Shown here: positions 16,742-25,263 of the stretch, piece by piece
Layout of the letters: every line of letters starts with the position of its first letter
How positions within the stretch are numbered: the first letter of the stretch is position 1
Translations under genes and position numbers: made by a program
Virus record (IMG/VR): IMGVR_UViG_3300031857_000994
Span: 1 to 29,492 of that record
DNA: 29,492 bases
Origin: a virus
Reading direction: 5' to 3' (one strand)
The notes under the pieces: generated by a model
The model's input: only the letters and a program-made list of their open reading frames with translations
Databases searched by the model: none
Told to the model about the DNA's origin: nothing

Positions 16742-19700
16742 GAGTTAAAATAGTTTAATTTATTATTTATCGGTTGAGTTTTATTTTTATCTTTTAATTT
16801 TTTAACTTCACTTTTAACCGCATCATCTGTTACTTCTGACTCGGTAGATTTCGCGAATGAAATCTCTTTGTTGTTTTTTCTTTTCTTTAGTTTTTTTAAT
16901 CTAAACCTTTTATCTTTAATTGAATCAGAAATAAAAGAATCATATTTTCTTTCAATTTTATTCATGGTGTTTGTATCGAAAATTGAAGTATCTATTTTAA
17001 AAACATTTTTAAATCCTTCTTTATCTGTTTCTTTTAATAATACAGATAATAGTTCAGAAAGTACACTCGTAGTGATTGTTGGGTTATTATAGTTTATTGT
17101 AGTATCTAAATCTTCGTATAATTTATTTGTATTATTTGTAAAGTGTTCTATACAGTTTTCATATTCATCATAAATTAAATTATATGTGAATCCTGATAAT
17201 ACACACTTGGTTACTGTTGTTCCTGTAATTTTAGCATCATACCCATATTTTACTAAAAAGTTAACTTTGTCTAAAGATTCAATAACCTCGTCTCTTTGTT
17301 TAATAAAACCATCACTTCCACTCAATAAGATTTGTACTTTGTCTGTTATTGAATTTATTTTAGTTTCAATTGTTGTTTTAAAATATGGTTGTAATAATTC
17401 ATTTGCTTTATTTTGTTTTGGTACTGGTAAAACATCATCAAGACCCATCATTTGACATATATCAGTTGTTAACAACGTCTTTAACATAGATTCTTTTAAA
17501 ACCTTAACGTAATAAGATAATTGTCTATTTGTTGGATACTCACCAAATAAATCTATATTAAGTCCCGCACTTGATGATGTTGTGTTATATATATCATATT
17601 GTTTAATTTCTCTATAATTTGGGTGTAAAATAAAGGATGAAATTGATGGTCCATACTCTTTTACTATCTCATTGTAAAAAGATTGAATTTTTTCAAAATA
17701 ATTTTCTGTTGATTTATAAACATCGTCAACTAGTTCAGTGTAAACTAAATTGGTAGATTGTAATTTACCAATGTATCCTTCGGAAAAATTATCCCCCTTA
17801 CTATTATTTGGTTTATCTTCTATTTTTGGAAGTGTTTCTCTTATTTTTTCTAAAAATTCTCTAGTGAATTCCTCTCTCTTTTGACCGTTTATTGTCTCCG
17901 CGGTATTAATTGACCTCTCATCATACATTTCAGTATTTGCATAGAAATTAGAAGACAATGCGTTTTGTAGTCTTTCGACTGGTTTTGACAATCCTTGTCC
18001 ACCAATAAAGTTAACCTGTAGAGATACGTTTGCAATCATTGGTTGTACACCGATACCTTCTGGATTTAAATCCCATGTCGCATCTTCAAATGTTATGTTA
18101 ACATCTCTGATAATAACTTTAGAATGATAAAAATCACCAACTCTTAGTATACAAATTGGTGGTGGACCAAATGAAGTATTTCTTGCATTTAAATCAGAAA
18201 CATCACTTAATCCCTTTATAGGAATTGTATCACCCGGCCTAATACATTGTAACAAGAATGTTAATCTTGAATTAAGACCCTCTGGTGTTGTTGAGTGAAA
18301 AGCCGGATGAAAATATTTTAATTTTTCTCTAAGTGTTTTGAACACCACGGGATCACTTTCTTCTAACTTTTGAAAATAATAACACTCACTAAGTGTTTTC
18401 ATAATAATCCTCTTCATCAAATCGATTGGTGGTTTATTAGACGATGGAGGGTTTGTAGGTCCGTCAGTAGGTTCTAGTCTTGTTTTTATTGTTGGGTCCG
18501 GTTCAGGTGTTGATTGAGATGGGTCTGGTTTCGTGGTTTTTGTATATTCAAAAATCACGGCGGATTGTCTACAACCAAATGCAACAGGTGATACAACTTT
18601 TAATGAAATATCGTTATTATTACTATTACCTATACCATATTTGAATTCACTATTAGAACAATCTCTATTTTTATTTGAAGCCAATTCACCAGAACTAATT
18701 GTTCTAAAATTTATTTTACCATCAGATTCACTATACCCCAATTCTTTTAGTGTTATTTCTAAATCAAAATTTGTTTGTTGAGTCGCATTACCACTAAAAG
18801 ATGATGGCCATTTAGAGTCTAAAATACTTTTAGCATCAACATCTTTTTTTATTTTATCTAAAAAATCTAAAATGATACTATATGTTCTTCTAATTGATAA
18901 TCTAAAATTGTAATTATTATCCGCTAGTGCAGAACAAGAAGACCCTATCTGAACAGACAAATTTTTTACTAATCCAGCTTCAATATCTGTTTTTAAAGTT
19001 GTTGTTTGGGTTTCATATTTAGTAAATCCAGATTGTGCTTCGTTAATTTCTTTATTTAAATCAGCAACAACTTGGTTTTTATATGTAAGTGTTTCTCCTG
19101 TTGGAATATCTTTTCCAAATAAGATTTTTTTATCATGTATTGCGTTCGCGGTATTATATGAAGTACCAGATAATATTTCATCTAATATTGAATTCAAATT
19201 ACTCGTAGTAGAATTCAACCATCCTGTATCACCAATTGATCTATTATATTCAGATGTATATATTGCACCTTTAAATTCATCACTTCCGACTTTTTTAGGC
19301 CAATCATTTGCAAAGTTTAAACTTACTGTGAGATTTACTTTTTCACTATTATCTTTCAAAACAGGTGGTTCTTTTTTAGGAACGTCGCCTGTTGTTACAG
19401 TTTTAAATTCTTTAATTCTATCGGGGTCTTTTTTCCCGTTCAAATAATCTGTAATGGATTTAGCATCATCTGGTGTTATTTCTCTATATCTTGTTATTAA
19501 ATCATAAAAATCGATTTCTTCACAACCAGCAAAAAATGCGTTTATATAATTTTCAGATTCTTCATCTGACATTCCTTTGAAATGTTCTCTAACCAATAAA
19601 TTTAGTACACTCGGATGATCAACAACAACTTTAAAAGAAACTTGACCACTTCTTTCTGTATTTTGATATGTGTAAATTGGTTCGGGTCTTCCTAAAAATG

Positions 19701-21492
19701 TGTTACTTTCCCATCTAGCTGTATTTTGTTCTGACACTTTTAAGTCATATGGTGGAAACCACATAACTCTACCTCCATTATTTCCCCTTTCACAATAAGG
19801 TAAATCATTTACAGTAAAACCAGGCGTGTTTGATGTTTTCCATGCTAGGTTTTCAATTGAAAACATATATTTTTTTGCATAAAAACCATCACCTCTTGGT
19901 TTTATATTTGTGGATTCTGTGAAGTCTTTACCTCCATTAGAGATTGGTGCAATATTAAGATTCCATGTTCTATCTAAAATACTATCATCGTACTTTCTAA
20001 TATTCTGAGTTCTTTTCATTGTATCAGAATAATTTAAATACGACCTGTCTTTAGTCCAAACTCTACAATATTCTACACCACTTTCTCCTCCAAATTTATC
20101 TATATATTTAACCGCAGAACCTCTACTTAACAAAACATCACCTTCTCTAAAAATTCTACTTGTTTGATCAATAACATTAGCAACATGTGAACGAGCTTCA
20201 CCACCGTTTGATGGTAATGAGTCTAAAATTTCTTGGGTATACCCTAGTATTGAATCTTGTCTAAAATCAAAAGATGTTGATTGTGAATCGTCTAAATCTG
20301 TTTGTTGATTTGCCCATTCTTTATTGTTCGCACCTAATTCATTTTTAGAATTTCTACTAATCCATGTTAACTTACCTGTTATACTACCACCTTCAGAATA
20401 ATTTCTCTTTCTTTGGAACAATTCAGCTTGTACGGGGTCAAACATTAAACTTAAAAAATAATTACTTCTAACGGGTATGTCGTTAAAATCATTCATCGCA
20501 TATTTTACATCGTTACCCCTATCATCACCTATGTAAGCCTCACCTCTTGGAGCCTCAACACCTAAAAGGTCTTTAACTCCTTGTGCAACTTTATCGACAA
20601 AATTGAAAATCTTCGATGTGTTTTGTGATCTTGCTGATGTTGTGTAATTTGGTGAGTATTTTGAATATGACAGTAAATCATAAAGAACACTTTTTTGACC
20701 GCCCCCAAGATATTCAATCATTACATCGGATGGTTTTCTTGACGGTGATTGTCTTCTCTTTATACCTATTAATGAACCTAAAACACCTGTAACGTCTTGA
20801 AACACCTTACCTAATTCTGTTTTGGGTGTTGGTCTTACATTAACAGGGTTTCTTGGGTCGGAAAGATATTGACCCGGTATCTCTGAGAAAGGAAATTCAA
20901 CCCCCGCAGCAACTTGAACAAAATCAATAATCTTTCCTGGTAAAGTTTTCGCAACGGTGATACTATAATCAGGAGCAACCAAAGGTTCCCTTCCTGTTAC
21001 AATATTCGATGCAGTTGAAATACTTCCATTTAGAGCATCTGCAATCCTAAGTCTACCATTTGTTTGTCTCTCGATATTTTGTGAAATTCTTGAATAAACG
21101 GGACCATTGTTAGATAATAGATATTTTCCCGCAAACTTCATTAATTCTGACTCAGAATCTAAATTATTCTGTCTAAATACACTTATTAAATTGTGGTTTT
21201 GTAATTGAAAATATGGGTATAAACTAAGATTTGCTCTTCTTGGTAGAGTATCTATATTTTCGGTTACACTAAATTCTAATGGTTTAAAAACGTTACCTGT
21301 TTGTGGAAGTTGTAACATTTGAGTTCTATTATCCACAACCGTACCCGGATTTATATTTGCACTATCACTCAAATTTTGAATAGAATAGTTACCTGAGTTA
21401 AAAGTTTGAGGGCCGTTTGGCTGGTTCAAAGTTTTACCTAACACATAATCTCTAAATCTTTTAGTAGAATCAAAATCTAAGTAACTTGGCAT
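16738..21492 (-). CDS. Giant tail/baseplate structural protein
   Basis: The 1584-aa protein lies between tape measure and adaptor. The N-terminus (MPSYLDFDSTKRFRDYVLGK) starts a long Asn/Ser-rich region. Residues about 540-640 hold an aromatic strand-rich module (GRVMWFPPYDLKVSEQNTAR, GQVSFKVVVDHPSVLNLL). A proline-rich linker sits near residue 1000 (PDPSQSTPEPDPTIK). At about 1110-1165 is a tail-type beta module, GDFYHSKVIIRDVNITFED then WDLNPEGIGVQPMIANVSLQ, of a type seen in tube-end and baseplate proteins. The end is lysine-rich (RFRLKKLKKRKNNK). By position it may take the place of T4 gp48/gp54 at the tube base, or be an adhesin-bearing baseplate component; sequence alone does not decide. 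No fibre-type collagen repeats are visible. Confidence 0.6.
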   Translation of the reverse strand: MPSYLDFDSTKRFRDYVLGKTLNQPNGPQTFNSGNYSIQNLSDSANINPGTVVDNRTQMLQLPQTGNVFKPLEFSVTENIDTLPRRANLSLYPYFQLQNHNLISVFRQNNLDSESELMKFAGKYLLSNNGPVYSRISQNIERQTNGRLRIADALNGSISTASNIVTGREPLVAPDYSITVAKTLPGKIIDFVQVAAGVEFPFSEIPGQYLSDPRNPVNVRPTPKTELGKVFQDVTGVLGSLIGIKRRQSPSRKPSDVMIEYLGGGQKSVLYDLLSYSKYSPNYTTSARSQNTSKIFNFVDKVAQGVKDLLGVEAPRGEAYIGDDRGNDVKYAMNDFNDIPVRSNYFLSLMFDPVQAELFQRKRNYSEGGSITGKLTWISRNSKNELGANNKEWANQQTDLDDSQSTSFDFRQDSILGYTQEILDSLPSNGGEARSHVANVIDQTSRIFREGDVLLSRGSAVKYIDKFGGESGVEYCRVWTKDRSYLNYSDTMKRTQNIRKYDDSILDRTWNLNIAPISNGGKDFTESTNIKPRGDGFYAKKYMFSIENLAWKTSNTPGFTVNDLPYCERGNNGGRVMWFPPYDLKVSEQNTARWESNTFLGRPEPIYTYQNTERSGQVSFKVVVDHPSVLNLLVREHFKGMSDEESENYINAFFAGCEEIDFYDLITRYREITPDDAKSITDYLNGKKDPDRIKEFKTVTTGDVPKKEPPVLKDNSEKVNLTVSLNFANDWPKKVGSDEFKGAIYTSEYNRSIGDTGWLNSTTSNLNSILDEILSGTSYNTANAIHDKKILFGKDIPTGETLTYKNQVVADLNKEINEAQSGFTKYETQTTTLKTDIEAGLVKNLSVQIGSSCSALADNNYNFRLSIRRTYSIILDFLDKIKKDVDAKSILDSKWPSSFSGNATQQTNFDLEITLKELGYSESDGKINFRTISSGELASNKNRDCSNSEFKYGIGNSNNNDISLKVVSPVAFGCRQSAVIFEYTKTTKPDPSQSTPEPDPTIKTRLEPTDGPTNPPSSNKPPIDLMKRIIMKTLSECYYFQKLEESDPVVFKTLREKLKYFHPAFHSTTPEGLNSRLTFLLQCIRPGDTIPIKGLSDVSDLNARNTSFGPPPICILRVGDFYHSKVIIRDVNITFEDATWDLNPEGIGVQPMIANVSLQVNFIGGQGLSKPVERLQNALSSNFYANTEMYDERSINTAETINGQKREEFTREFLEKIRETLPKIEDKPNNSKGDNFSEGYIGKLQSTNLVYTELVDDVYKSTENYFEKIQSFYNEIVKEYGPSISSFILHPNYREIKQYDIYNTTSSSAGLNIDLFGEYPTNRQLSYYVKVLKESMLKTLLTTDICQMMGLDDVLPVPKQNKANELLQPYFKTTIETKINSITDKVQILLSGSDGFIKQRDEVIESLDKVNFLVKYGYDAKITGTTVTKCVLSGFTYNLIYDEYENCIEHFTNNTNKLYEDLDTTINYNNPTITTSVLSELLSVLLKETDKEGFKNVFKIDTSIFDTNTMNKIERKYDSFISDSIKDKRFRLKKLKKRKNNKEISFAKSTESEVTDDAVKSEVKKLKDKNKTQPINNKLNYFNS

Positions 21493-21501
21493 CGAGTTCT
21501 T

Positions 21502-21519
21502 TTATCTATAAATAGATAA
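21502..21519. promoter_or_regulatory. Palindrome upstream of 1584-aa gene
   Basis: TTATCTA (21502-21508), four spacer bases, TAGATAA (21513-21519) make a perfect 7-bp inverted repeat 9 nt before the start at 21492. It includes a TATTTATA octamer on the minus strand. It may be an operator, a leader hairpin or part of a promoter. The half-site TATCTA/TAGATA recurs at 28185-28202 in the opposite arrangement. Confidence 0.35.
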
Positions 21520-21549
21520 TTTATAAAAATATTAACCTCTAATCTTTAA

Positions 21550-23475
21550 TTATAAATCAACATACAAATAACCATTTGGATTTGAGGAATCAATAGTGTT
21601 AGATATTACAATTTTACCCTTATCATCATATTTGGTTTGTGTTCTTGCGTCTCTCATAATTCTCTCCATTTCGGCCGCAGTAAGAGGTTTATTGTTAGGG
21701 TCGGTATTTGTGTTATTTTGATTAGTTTGTTGGTTATTGTTAACATTTGTGGGAGTTAATGGTTGAGTTGATGTTTTTGTTGAATTTTCTTGAACCTTTG
21801 TGTTTAATTCCTTTCTTCTACTTTCAATTTCTGCATTTATATCCGTGTTACTTCTATCACCCTTGATATAGTTTTTTAACATATCATCAGCCTGCTTAAT
21901 ATACTTGTCCATGTCAGCACCCATACTTCTATAGGTGTTTGCAAACTCAACTTTTAACATTGCAGCAATTTCTGAAACTGTTAATGCTAATTTTTGTGTT
22001 TCGGTAAATTGTTCTAATGCGATATCTTTTGGGTTCATTTTTTCAAACTCTTTTTGATTTTCTAAAATTGCATTTGCCGCGGTTTGACTTAATTCATCTA
22101 ATGCTATTGTACTTTGATCCTTTGCTAATCCCAACGATTCCGCAATAGACGGAGGCACCTCAATAACCATTTTACCGTCTTTACCCATTCTAGCTAAGTT
22201 TGTAATAAATTCTTTTTCTTTATCGTCCACAGCAATACCCGCGGTCATTAAATCTGCGGCAGCTGAGGTTCTTTCTGCCGCAGCGATAGCCATTTGCGAT
22301 AAGTCTTGATAACTCATACCGAGTTCTTCAGCCATAGCTCTCGCTCTTCTTAAGTTAACACCCGTTATTTCAAATTTACCATTTTCTTCACTATATACGG
22401 CCAAAGATTCCGCGGCTCCAATCAACGCATCTTGTAATCCTTCCACGTTATTTGTAGCCATATACATCATTTGGAATGGGTCACCTAATGAACCAATCGC
22501 ACCACCTAATACTTGTAAATTAGCTGCTAAATCTATTGCTTTCTCAGGTGACATTACTTTTTCTGCAATGTCAAACACATTTTGCATGTTCATTCTAAAT
22601 TCAACAGATTTTTGAACCATTCTATTTAATCCTTGAACACCATTTTCAAAACCATATTGATTTATTCTTCCGATGTTTTTCTGAAATTCTTCTGTTGTTT
22701 TTCTAATATTTAAACCTAATGTAAGTGAAGATTTACCACCCGCATTAATATTTTCTAATGTTTTTTCTGCACCAATACCAACGAGTTCAAAACTTCTTAA
22801 TATTGGAGCCATTTCTTTCATGTCACCAATGAATGCTCTCGATGTTACTGCCATGTTTTCCATAACAGATTCATTCATTGTGAAAAATCTTCCTGTTTCT
22901 TTGGTTGCGGATATTGCGGTATCGGCCAATTCATCGAATGAATAACCCATACCTTGAACACCGTCATAAGCATTTACAATATTATCTCTATATCCTCTTG
23001 ATAATTCTTTTCCAATACCAATTTGGCTATTTAACTTATTCCTTAGTTCAACTTCCTTATTTACGATGTTCACCATCCCTTCGTAAAGATTTGATAAACC
23101 AGTTGAAAAAAGTCCTTTTAAACCGTCTTTTAGTGATTGACTACCAAATAACGCTTTACCAATTGATACCGCAGCATCGGCAATTTTGTCAGCTCCAATT
23201 AATTCAGTAGATGCCTCCGCACTTATCATTCCGTATCCTGTTGTAAACCCTTGTGCGGATACCGCTTTAGAAATTACACCTTTTCCACTTGTATCACCAG
23301 AACCCTTTTTATGATAGTGAGATAAAAATTGTTGACTTTCTCCTTGTGTTAATGAATATCTACCAGAAATATTATTATTTTTATTGTACATATTCATGGC
23401 GTCAATATACGCACCAGAATCTGCGTCTGCACTTCCAAATTTACCAATATAATCACTTATTAACGGTTTGTTCAT
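21550..23475 (-). CDS. Tail tape measure protein
   Basis: The 641-aa protein is close in length to T4 gp29 (590 aa), which sets tail length. It is mostly helical with long amphipathic stretches and a glycine/alanine-rich N-terminal third (about 75-125) that includes a moderately hydrophobic segment, SIGKALFGSQSLKDGLKGLF. The centre (about 200-470) is helix-rich with repeated Met/Ala (for example AIAAAERTSAAADLMTAG), and a Thr/Asn/Gln-rich linker near 560-600 precedes the end. Placement directly after the gp26-type chaperone pair and before baseplate genes is the standard place for a tape measure in contractile-tailed phages. Start at 23475 lies 11 nt beyond the stop of the frameshifted chaperone frame. 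Confidence 0.8.
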   Translation of the reverse strand: MNKPLISDYIGKFGSADADSGAYIDAMNMYNKNNNISGRYSLTQGESQQFLSHYHKKGSGDTSGKGVISKAVSAQGFTTGYGMISAEASTELIGADKIADAAVSIGKALFGSQSLKDGLKGLFSTGLSNLYEGMVNIVNKEVELRNKLNSQIGIGKELSRGYRDNIVNAYDGVQGMGYSFDELADTAISATKETGRFFTMNESVMENMAVTSRAFIGDMKEMAPILRSFELVGIGAEKTLENINAGGKSSLTLGLNIRKTTEEFQKNIGRINQYGFENGVQGLNRMVQKSVEFRMNMQNVFDIAEKVMSPEKAIDLAANLQVLGGAIGSLGDPFQMMYMATNNVEGLQDALIGAAESLAVYSEENGKFEITGVNLRRARAMAEELGMSYQDLSQMAIAAAERTSAAADLMTAGIAVDDKEKEFITNLARMGKDGKMVIEVPPSIAESLGLAKDQSTIALDELSQTAANAILENQKEFEKMNPKDIALEQFTETQKLALTVSEIAAMLKVEFANTYRSMGADMDKYIKQADDMLKNYIKGDRSNTDINAEIESRRKELNTKVQENSTKTSTQPLTPTNVNNNQQTNQNNTNTDPNNKPLTAAEMERIMRDARTQTKYDDKGKIVISNTIDSSNPNGYLYVDL

Positions 23476-23486
23476 ATTAATAAATA

Positions 23487-23642
23487 CTATTTGGAAGTAT
23501 TTTCTAATTCAATTAAATAACTAATATAATATCGTCTGATATAGACAGGCATAAGAAGGATGTCTCGATATGAGAATCCTCTTTTTACTAAAAATAAAAT
23601 TTCGTCTAATTGTCCCTTACTATAATCCGTAGAAAGGGCGAA
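23487..23642 (-). CDS. Second frame of tail assembly chaperone (probable +1 frameshift extension)
   Basis: After the gp26-like stop region a second frame codes for 51 residues beginning FALSTDYSKGQLDEILFLVK and continuing RGFSYRDILLMPVYIRR YYISYLIELENTSK. Its Y-R-D-I-x-x-M-P motif is typical of second-frame tail chaperones (gp51/G-T type). It has no ATG, GTG or TTG before an internal Met, and it is closed upstream by a TAG at about 23651-23649. Frame 0 reads GAA TTT TTT CGC at 23649-23638. A +1 slip of Phe-tRNA from TTT (23643-23641) to TTC (23642-23640) would join 242 residues of frame 0 to these 51, giving a fusion of about 293 aa. A -2 shift would reach the same frame but pairs poorly in the P site. 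The frameshift is an inference; the coding look of the second frame is clear. Confidence 0.8.
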   Translation of the reverse strand, partial: FALSTDYSKGQLDEILFLVKRGFSYRDILLMPVYIRRYYISYLIELENTSK

Positions 23643-24369
23643 AAAATTCTACCCCGAATCCAATTTCAACTTGGATTGTGTCTCCTGACGGGGTCGTTAC
23701 TGTTTTTTTAAGATCTAATGATGGTTTATTTTCTTTAATGTATTTTCTGAAATTTTGTGAATCTTTAATTGGTAGGTTTTGAACAAAGTTGTGAATGTTC
23801 ATCATTTCTCTATTACTTGCAACAGATTTAATCATCATCTCCAATTCTTTAGTTACAAGTGGAGCAACTCCGTTACCATTCCAACTTTTTTCTATTTCAT
23901 CAAGTTCTTTTTGTTGTTTCTTAGTTAAAAACTTAAAAGTAACTTCCACTTTAGATTTTTCCATAAAATATTTGAATTCACCATTTTCATTTGGTGTTAA
24001 TCCAAAATCTTTAAACTTAACTTCACTTAAATCAACCTTTGCGGTAAACGCTTCGTTTGTTTTTGGATCTGTTACATAAACATTGAATTCGGGACCAAAA
24101 GCGGTATTTCTTAAGAAGATTAAAATTGCTTGCCTATCCTCATCAACCAAATCATCTGAATTAAAATCTTTATCTAAAATTTTTCTTTTCAATAATTCGT
24201 CAACTACCGTATTACTTTGAATTAGGTTTTGTGCTGATAATATATTTTCGTCAGCGGCTGTTAAGTATGCAACTCTTAAAGATTTTTTTTGTGTTGTATA
24301 GTGAATACCTCTACTTGGTAATTCAACAACATCATATGCAATTGTTGGGTCTACTACAAATTGTTCCAT
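23620..24369 (-). CDS. gp26: Tail assembly chaperone / T4 gp26-family baseplate protein
   Basis: The 249-aa frame-0 protein matches the T4 gp26 (T4_baseplate) family: VVELPSRGIHYTT at residues 14-26, LRVAYLTAADENIL at 31-44, and then LLKRKILDKDFNSDDLVDEDR (59-79, shown in two parts: LLKRKILDKDF and DDLVDEDRQAILIFLR). In phages without a separate hub catalyst, these proteins act as chaperones that coat the tape measure before tube assembly. The last codons contain the slippery TTT TTT CGC that probably lets a fraction of ribosomes continue into the 23487-23642 frame. It follows the tube gene and a terminator and precedes the tape measure, the classic chaperone position. Confidence 0.85.
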   Translation of the reverse strand: MEQFVVDPTIAYDVVELPSRGIHYTTQKKSLRVAYLTAADENILSAQNLIQSNTVVDELLKRKILDKDFNSDDLVDEDRQAILIFLRNTAFGPEFNVYVTDPKTNEAFTAKVDLSEVKFKDFGLTPNENGEFKYFMEKSKVEVTFKFLTKKQQKELDEIEKSWNGNGVAPLVTKELEMMIKSVASNREMMNIHNFVQNLPIKDSQNFRKYIKENKPSLDLKKTVTTPSGDTIQVEIGFGVEFFRPFYGL

Positions 24370-24419
24370 ATAATAAAATATAATAAATAACTATTTCAAT
24401 GTAAAGTTTTAAAACAAAA

Positions 24420-24442
24420 AAGGTATCCTTTTGGGATACCTT
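24420..24442 (-). terminator. Intrinsic terminator after tail tube gene
   Basis: A 9-bp stem (AAGGTATCC, 24420-24428; GGATACCTT, 24434-24442) with a 5-nt loop is followed on the minus strand by TTTTTGTTTT. It lies 21 nt after the tube stop and would limit readthrough from the highly expressed tube gene to the chaperone gene. Confidence 0.9.
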
Positions 24443-24463
24443 CTCTTTGACAGATTTATTATT

Positions 24464-24952
24464 TTAGTAAACTTGGATACATCTATCCATTCTCAAAGAA
24501 CATGTGATTGTTGCAATTTCATCTCTTGAGTAATCTAAATCACCGAAGTTTAAGTCGGTAATAAAAGTACCTTGAAGAATCCACTTCTCAACCACAACAC
24601 CCGTTGGGTCTAACATTTCCAATTCAATATCTTTTTTATATCCAGCAGCATATCCCATACGACCAGTTACTGATTCCGCATGTAAACGGAACCATTCCAT
24701 TAACGCTTGTGAAGCTGATGGACCAATTGGGTCTTTAAAAGTTACCCTCATTTCCTGCCATTCGAATCTTCCAGCTACATATGTTGAAGTGTTTAGGAAA
24801 GGAATTGCCACAGAGTTGATTTTAGCAGCTGGTCTAGCGGCTGATGTTACATACCATTCATTGATACCCAAAGATGATGGGAATCTAACGATAAATCGGT
24901 TTTGTCTTTTCGGTTCATATGGAACCGGCATTTTCATTAATAAATCTGCCAT
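24464..24952 (-). CDS. gp19: Tail tube protein, T4 gp19 family
   Basis: The 162-aa protein is the length of T4 gp19 (163 aa) and matches the family through PKRQNRFIVRFPSSLGI near the start, the conserved IPFLNTSTYVAGRFEWQEM at about 50-68 and VTFKDPIGPSASQALMEW following, and the closing strand DEIATITCSLRMDRCIQ. The protein stacks as hexameric rings to form the inner tube. The gene has its own leader, with a candidate promoter 36 nt upstream, and its own terminator downstream, fitting high expression. The ATG at 24952 has no Shine-Dalgarno sequence. Confidence 0.95.
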   Translation of the reverse strand: MADLLMKMPVPYEPKRQNRFIVRFPSSLGINEWYVTSAARPAAKINSVAIPFLNTSTYVAGRFEWQEMRVTFKDPIGPSASQALMEWFRLHAESVTGRMGYAAGYKKDIELEMLDPTGVVVEKWILQGTFITDLNFGDLDYSRDEIATITCSLRMDRCIQVY

Positions 24953-24988
24953 TTTGTATTTGTTAAGTTTTTAGTTATTCTTTATTCC

Positions 24989-24996
24989 TATAAATA
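24989..24996 (-). promoter_or_regulatory. Candidate late promoter -10 for tail tube gene
   Basis: TATTTATA on the minus strand ends 36 nt before the tube ATG, in the context GAGTATATTTATAGG. The identical octamer is at the same distance from the sheath ATG. It also fits loosely a TAnnTTT-type Bacteroidota -7 box. No transcript data are available here. Confidence 0.45.
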
Positions 24997-25081
24997 TACT
25001 CAAATCAAGAAATATTTTTTTTTAACTATAATTGGTTCAATACTTGATTTTATCAAAAATTTTAGTTAGTTTTTTACTAGT

Positions 25082-25155
25082 CCCAGTATAACCAGTTCTA
25101 GAATATTTCTTTATTAATTAATAAATACTAGAATAACTGGTTCCAGAATACTGGG
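25082..25155. repeat. Long imperfect inverted repeat in sheath-tube intergenic region
   Basis: Within the gene-free 24953-25263 stretch, three blocks pair outside-in: CCCAGTAT (25082-25089) with ATACTGGG (25148-25155), AACCAGTT (25090-25097) with AACTGGTT (25135-25142), and CTAG plus TATTT with AAATACTAG (25123-25131). Loop is A/T-rich. The two arms are also near direct repeats, because ATAACCAGTTCTAGAATA and ATAACTGGTTCCAGAATA differ at three positions and each has a palindromic core. It could be a 5' leader hairpin or a pair of operator sites for the tube gene. It is not followed by a T-run, so it is not a terminator. The rest of the interval (24997-25081) is A/T-rich sequence in which I see nothing specific. 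Confidence 0.7.
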
Positions 25156-25187
25156 TTGGGTATAAAAGTATAATTATTATAAAAAAT

Positions 25188-25203
25188 GGTTCCGCGTGGA
25201 ACA
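25188..25203 (-). terminator. Short hairpin with T-run, parS-like sequence
   Basis: On the minus strand GTTCC-ACGC-GGAAC forms a 5-bp hairpin followed by CATTTTTTA, so it may be a second, weaker terminator behind the sheath gene. The 16-mer GGTTCCGCGTGGAACA on the plus strand also differs from a parS-type palindrome (TGTTCCACGTGGAACA) at only two positions. Terminator is the simpler reading. Confidence 0.45.
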
Positions 25204-25220
25204 TGTAAAACAATAAAAAA

Positions 25221-25239
25221 GGGAATCCAATGGACTCCC
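25221..25239 (-). terminator. Intrinsic terminator after tail sheath gene
   Basis: On the minus strand GGGAGTCC (25239-25232) pairs with GGATTCCC (25228-25221) around a 3-nt loop, flanked by AAAA before and TTTTTTATTG after. It begins 24 nt beyond the sheath stop. Confidence 0.9.
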
Positions 25240-25263
25240 TTTTCATTTTTATATACTTTATTC

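Noticed and set aside
23477-23491. T4 late-promoter-like string AATAAATACTATT on the plus strand
   Set aside because: No plus-strand gene lies downstream; it overlaps the chaperone frame and the tape measure leader, so it is likely chance in A/T-rich DNA.
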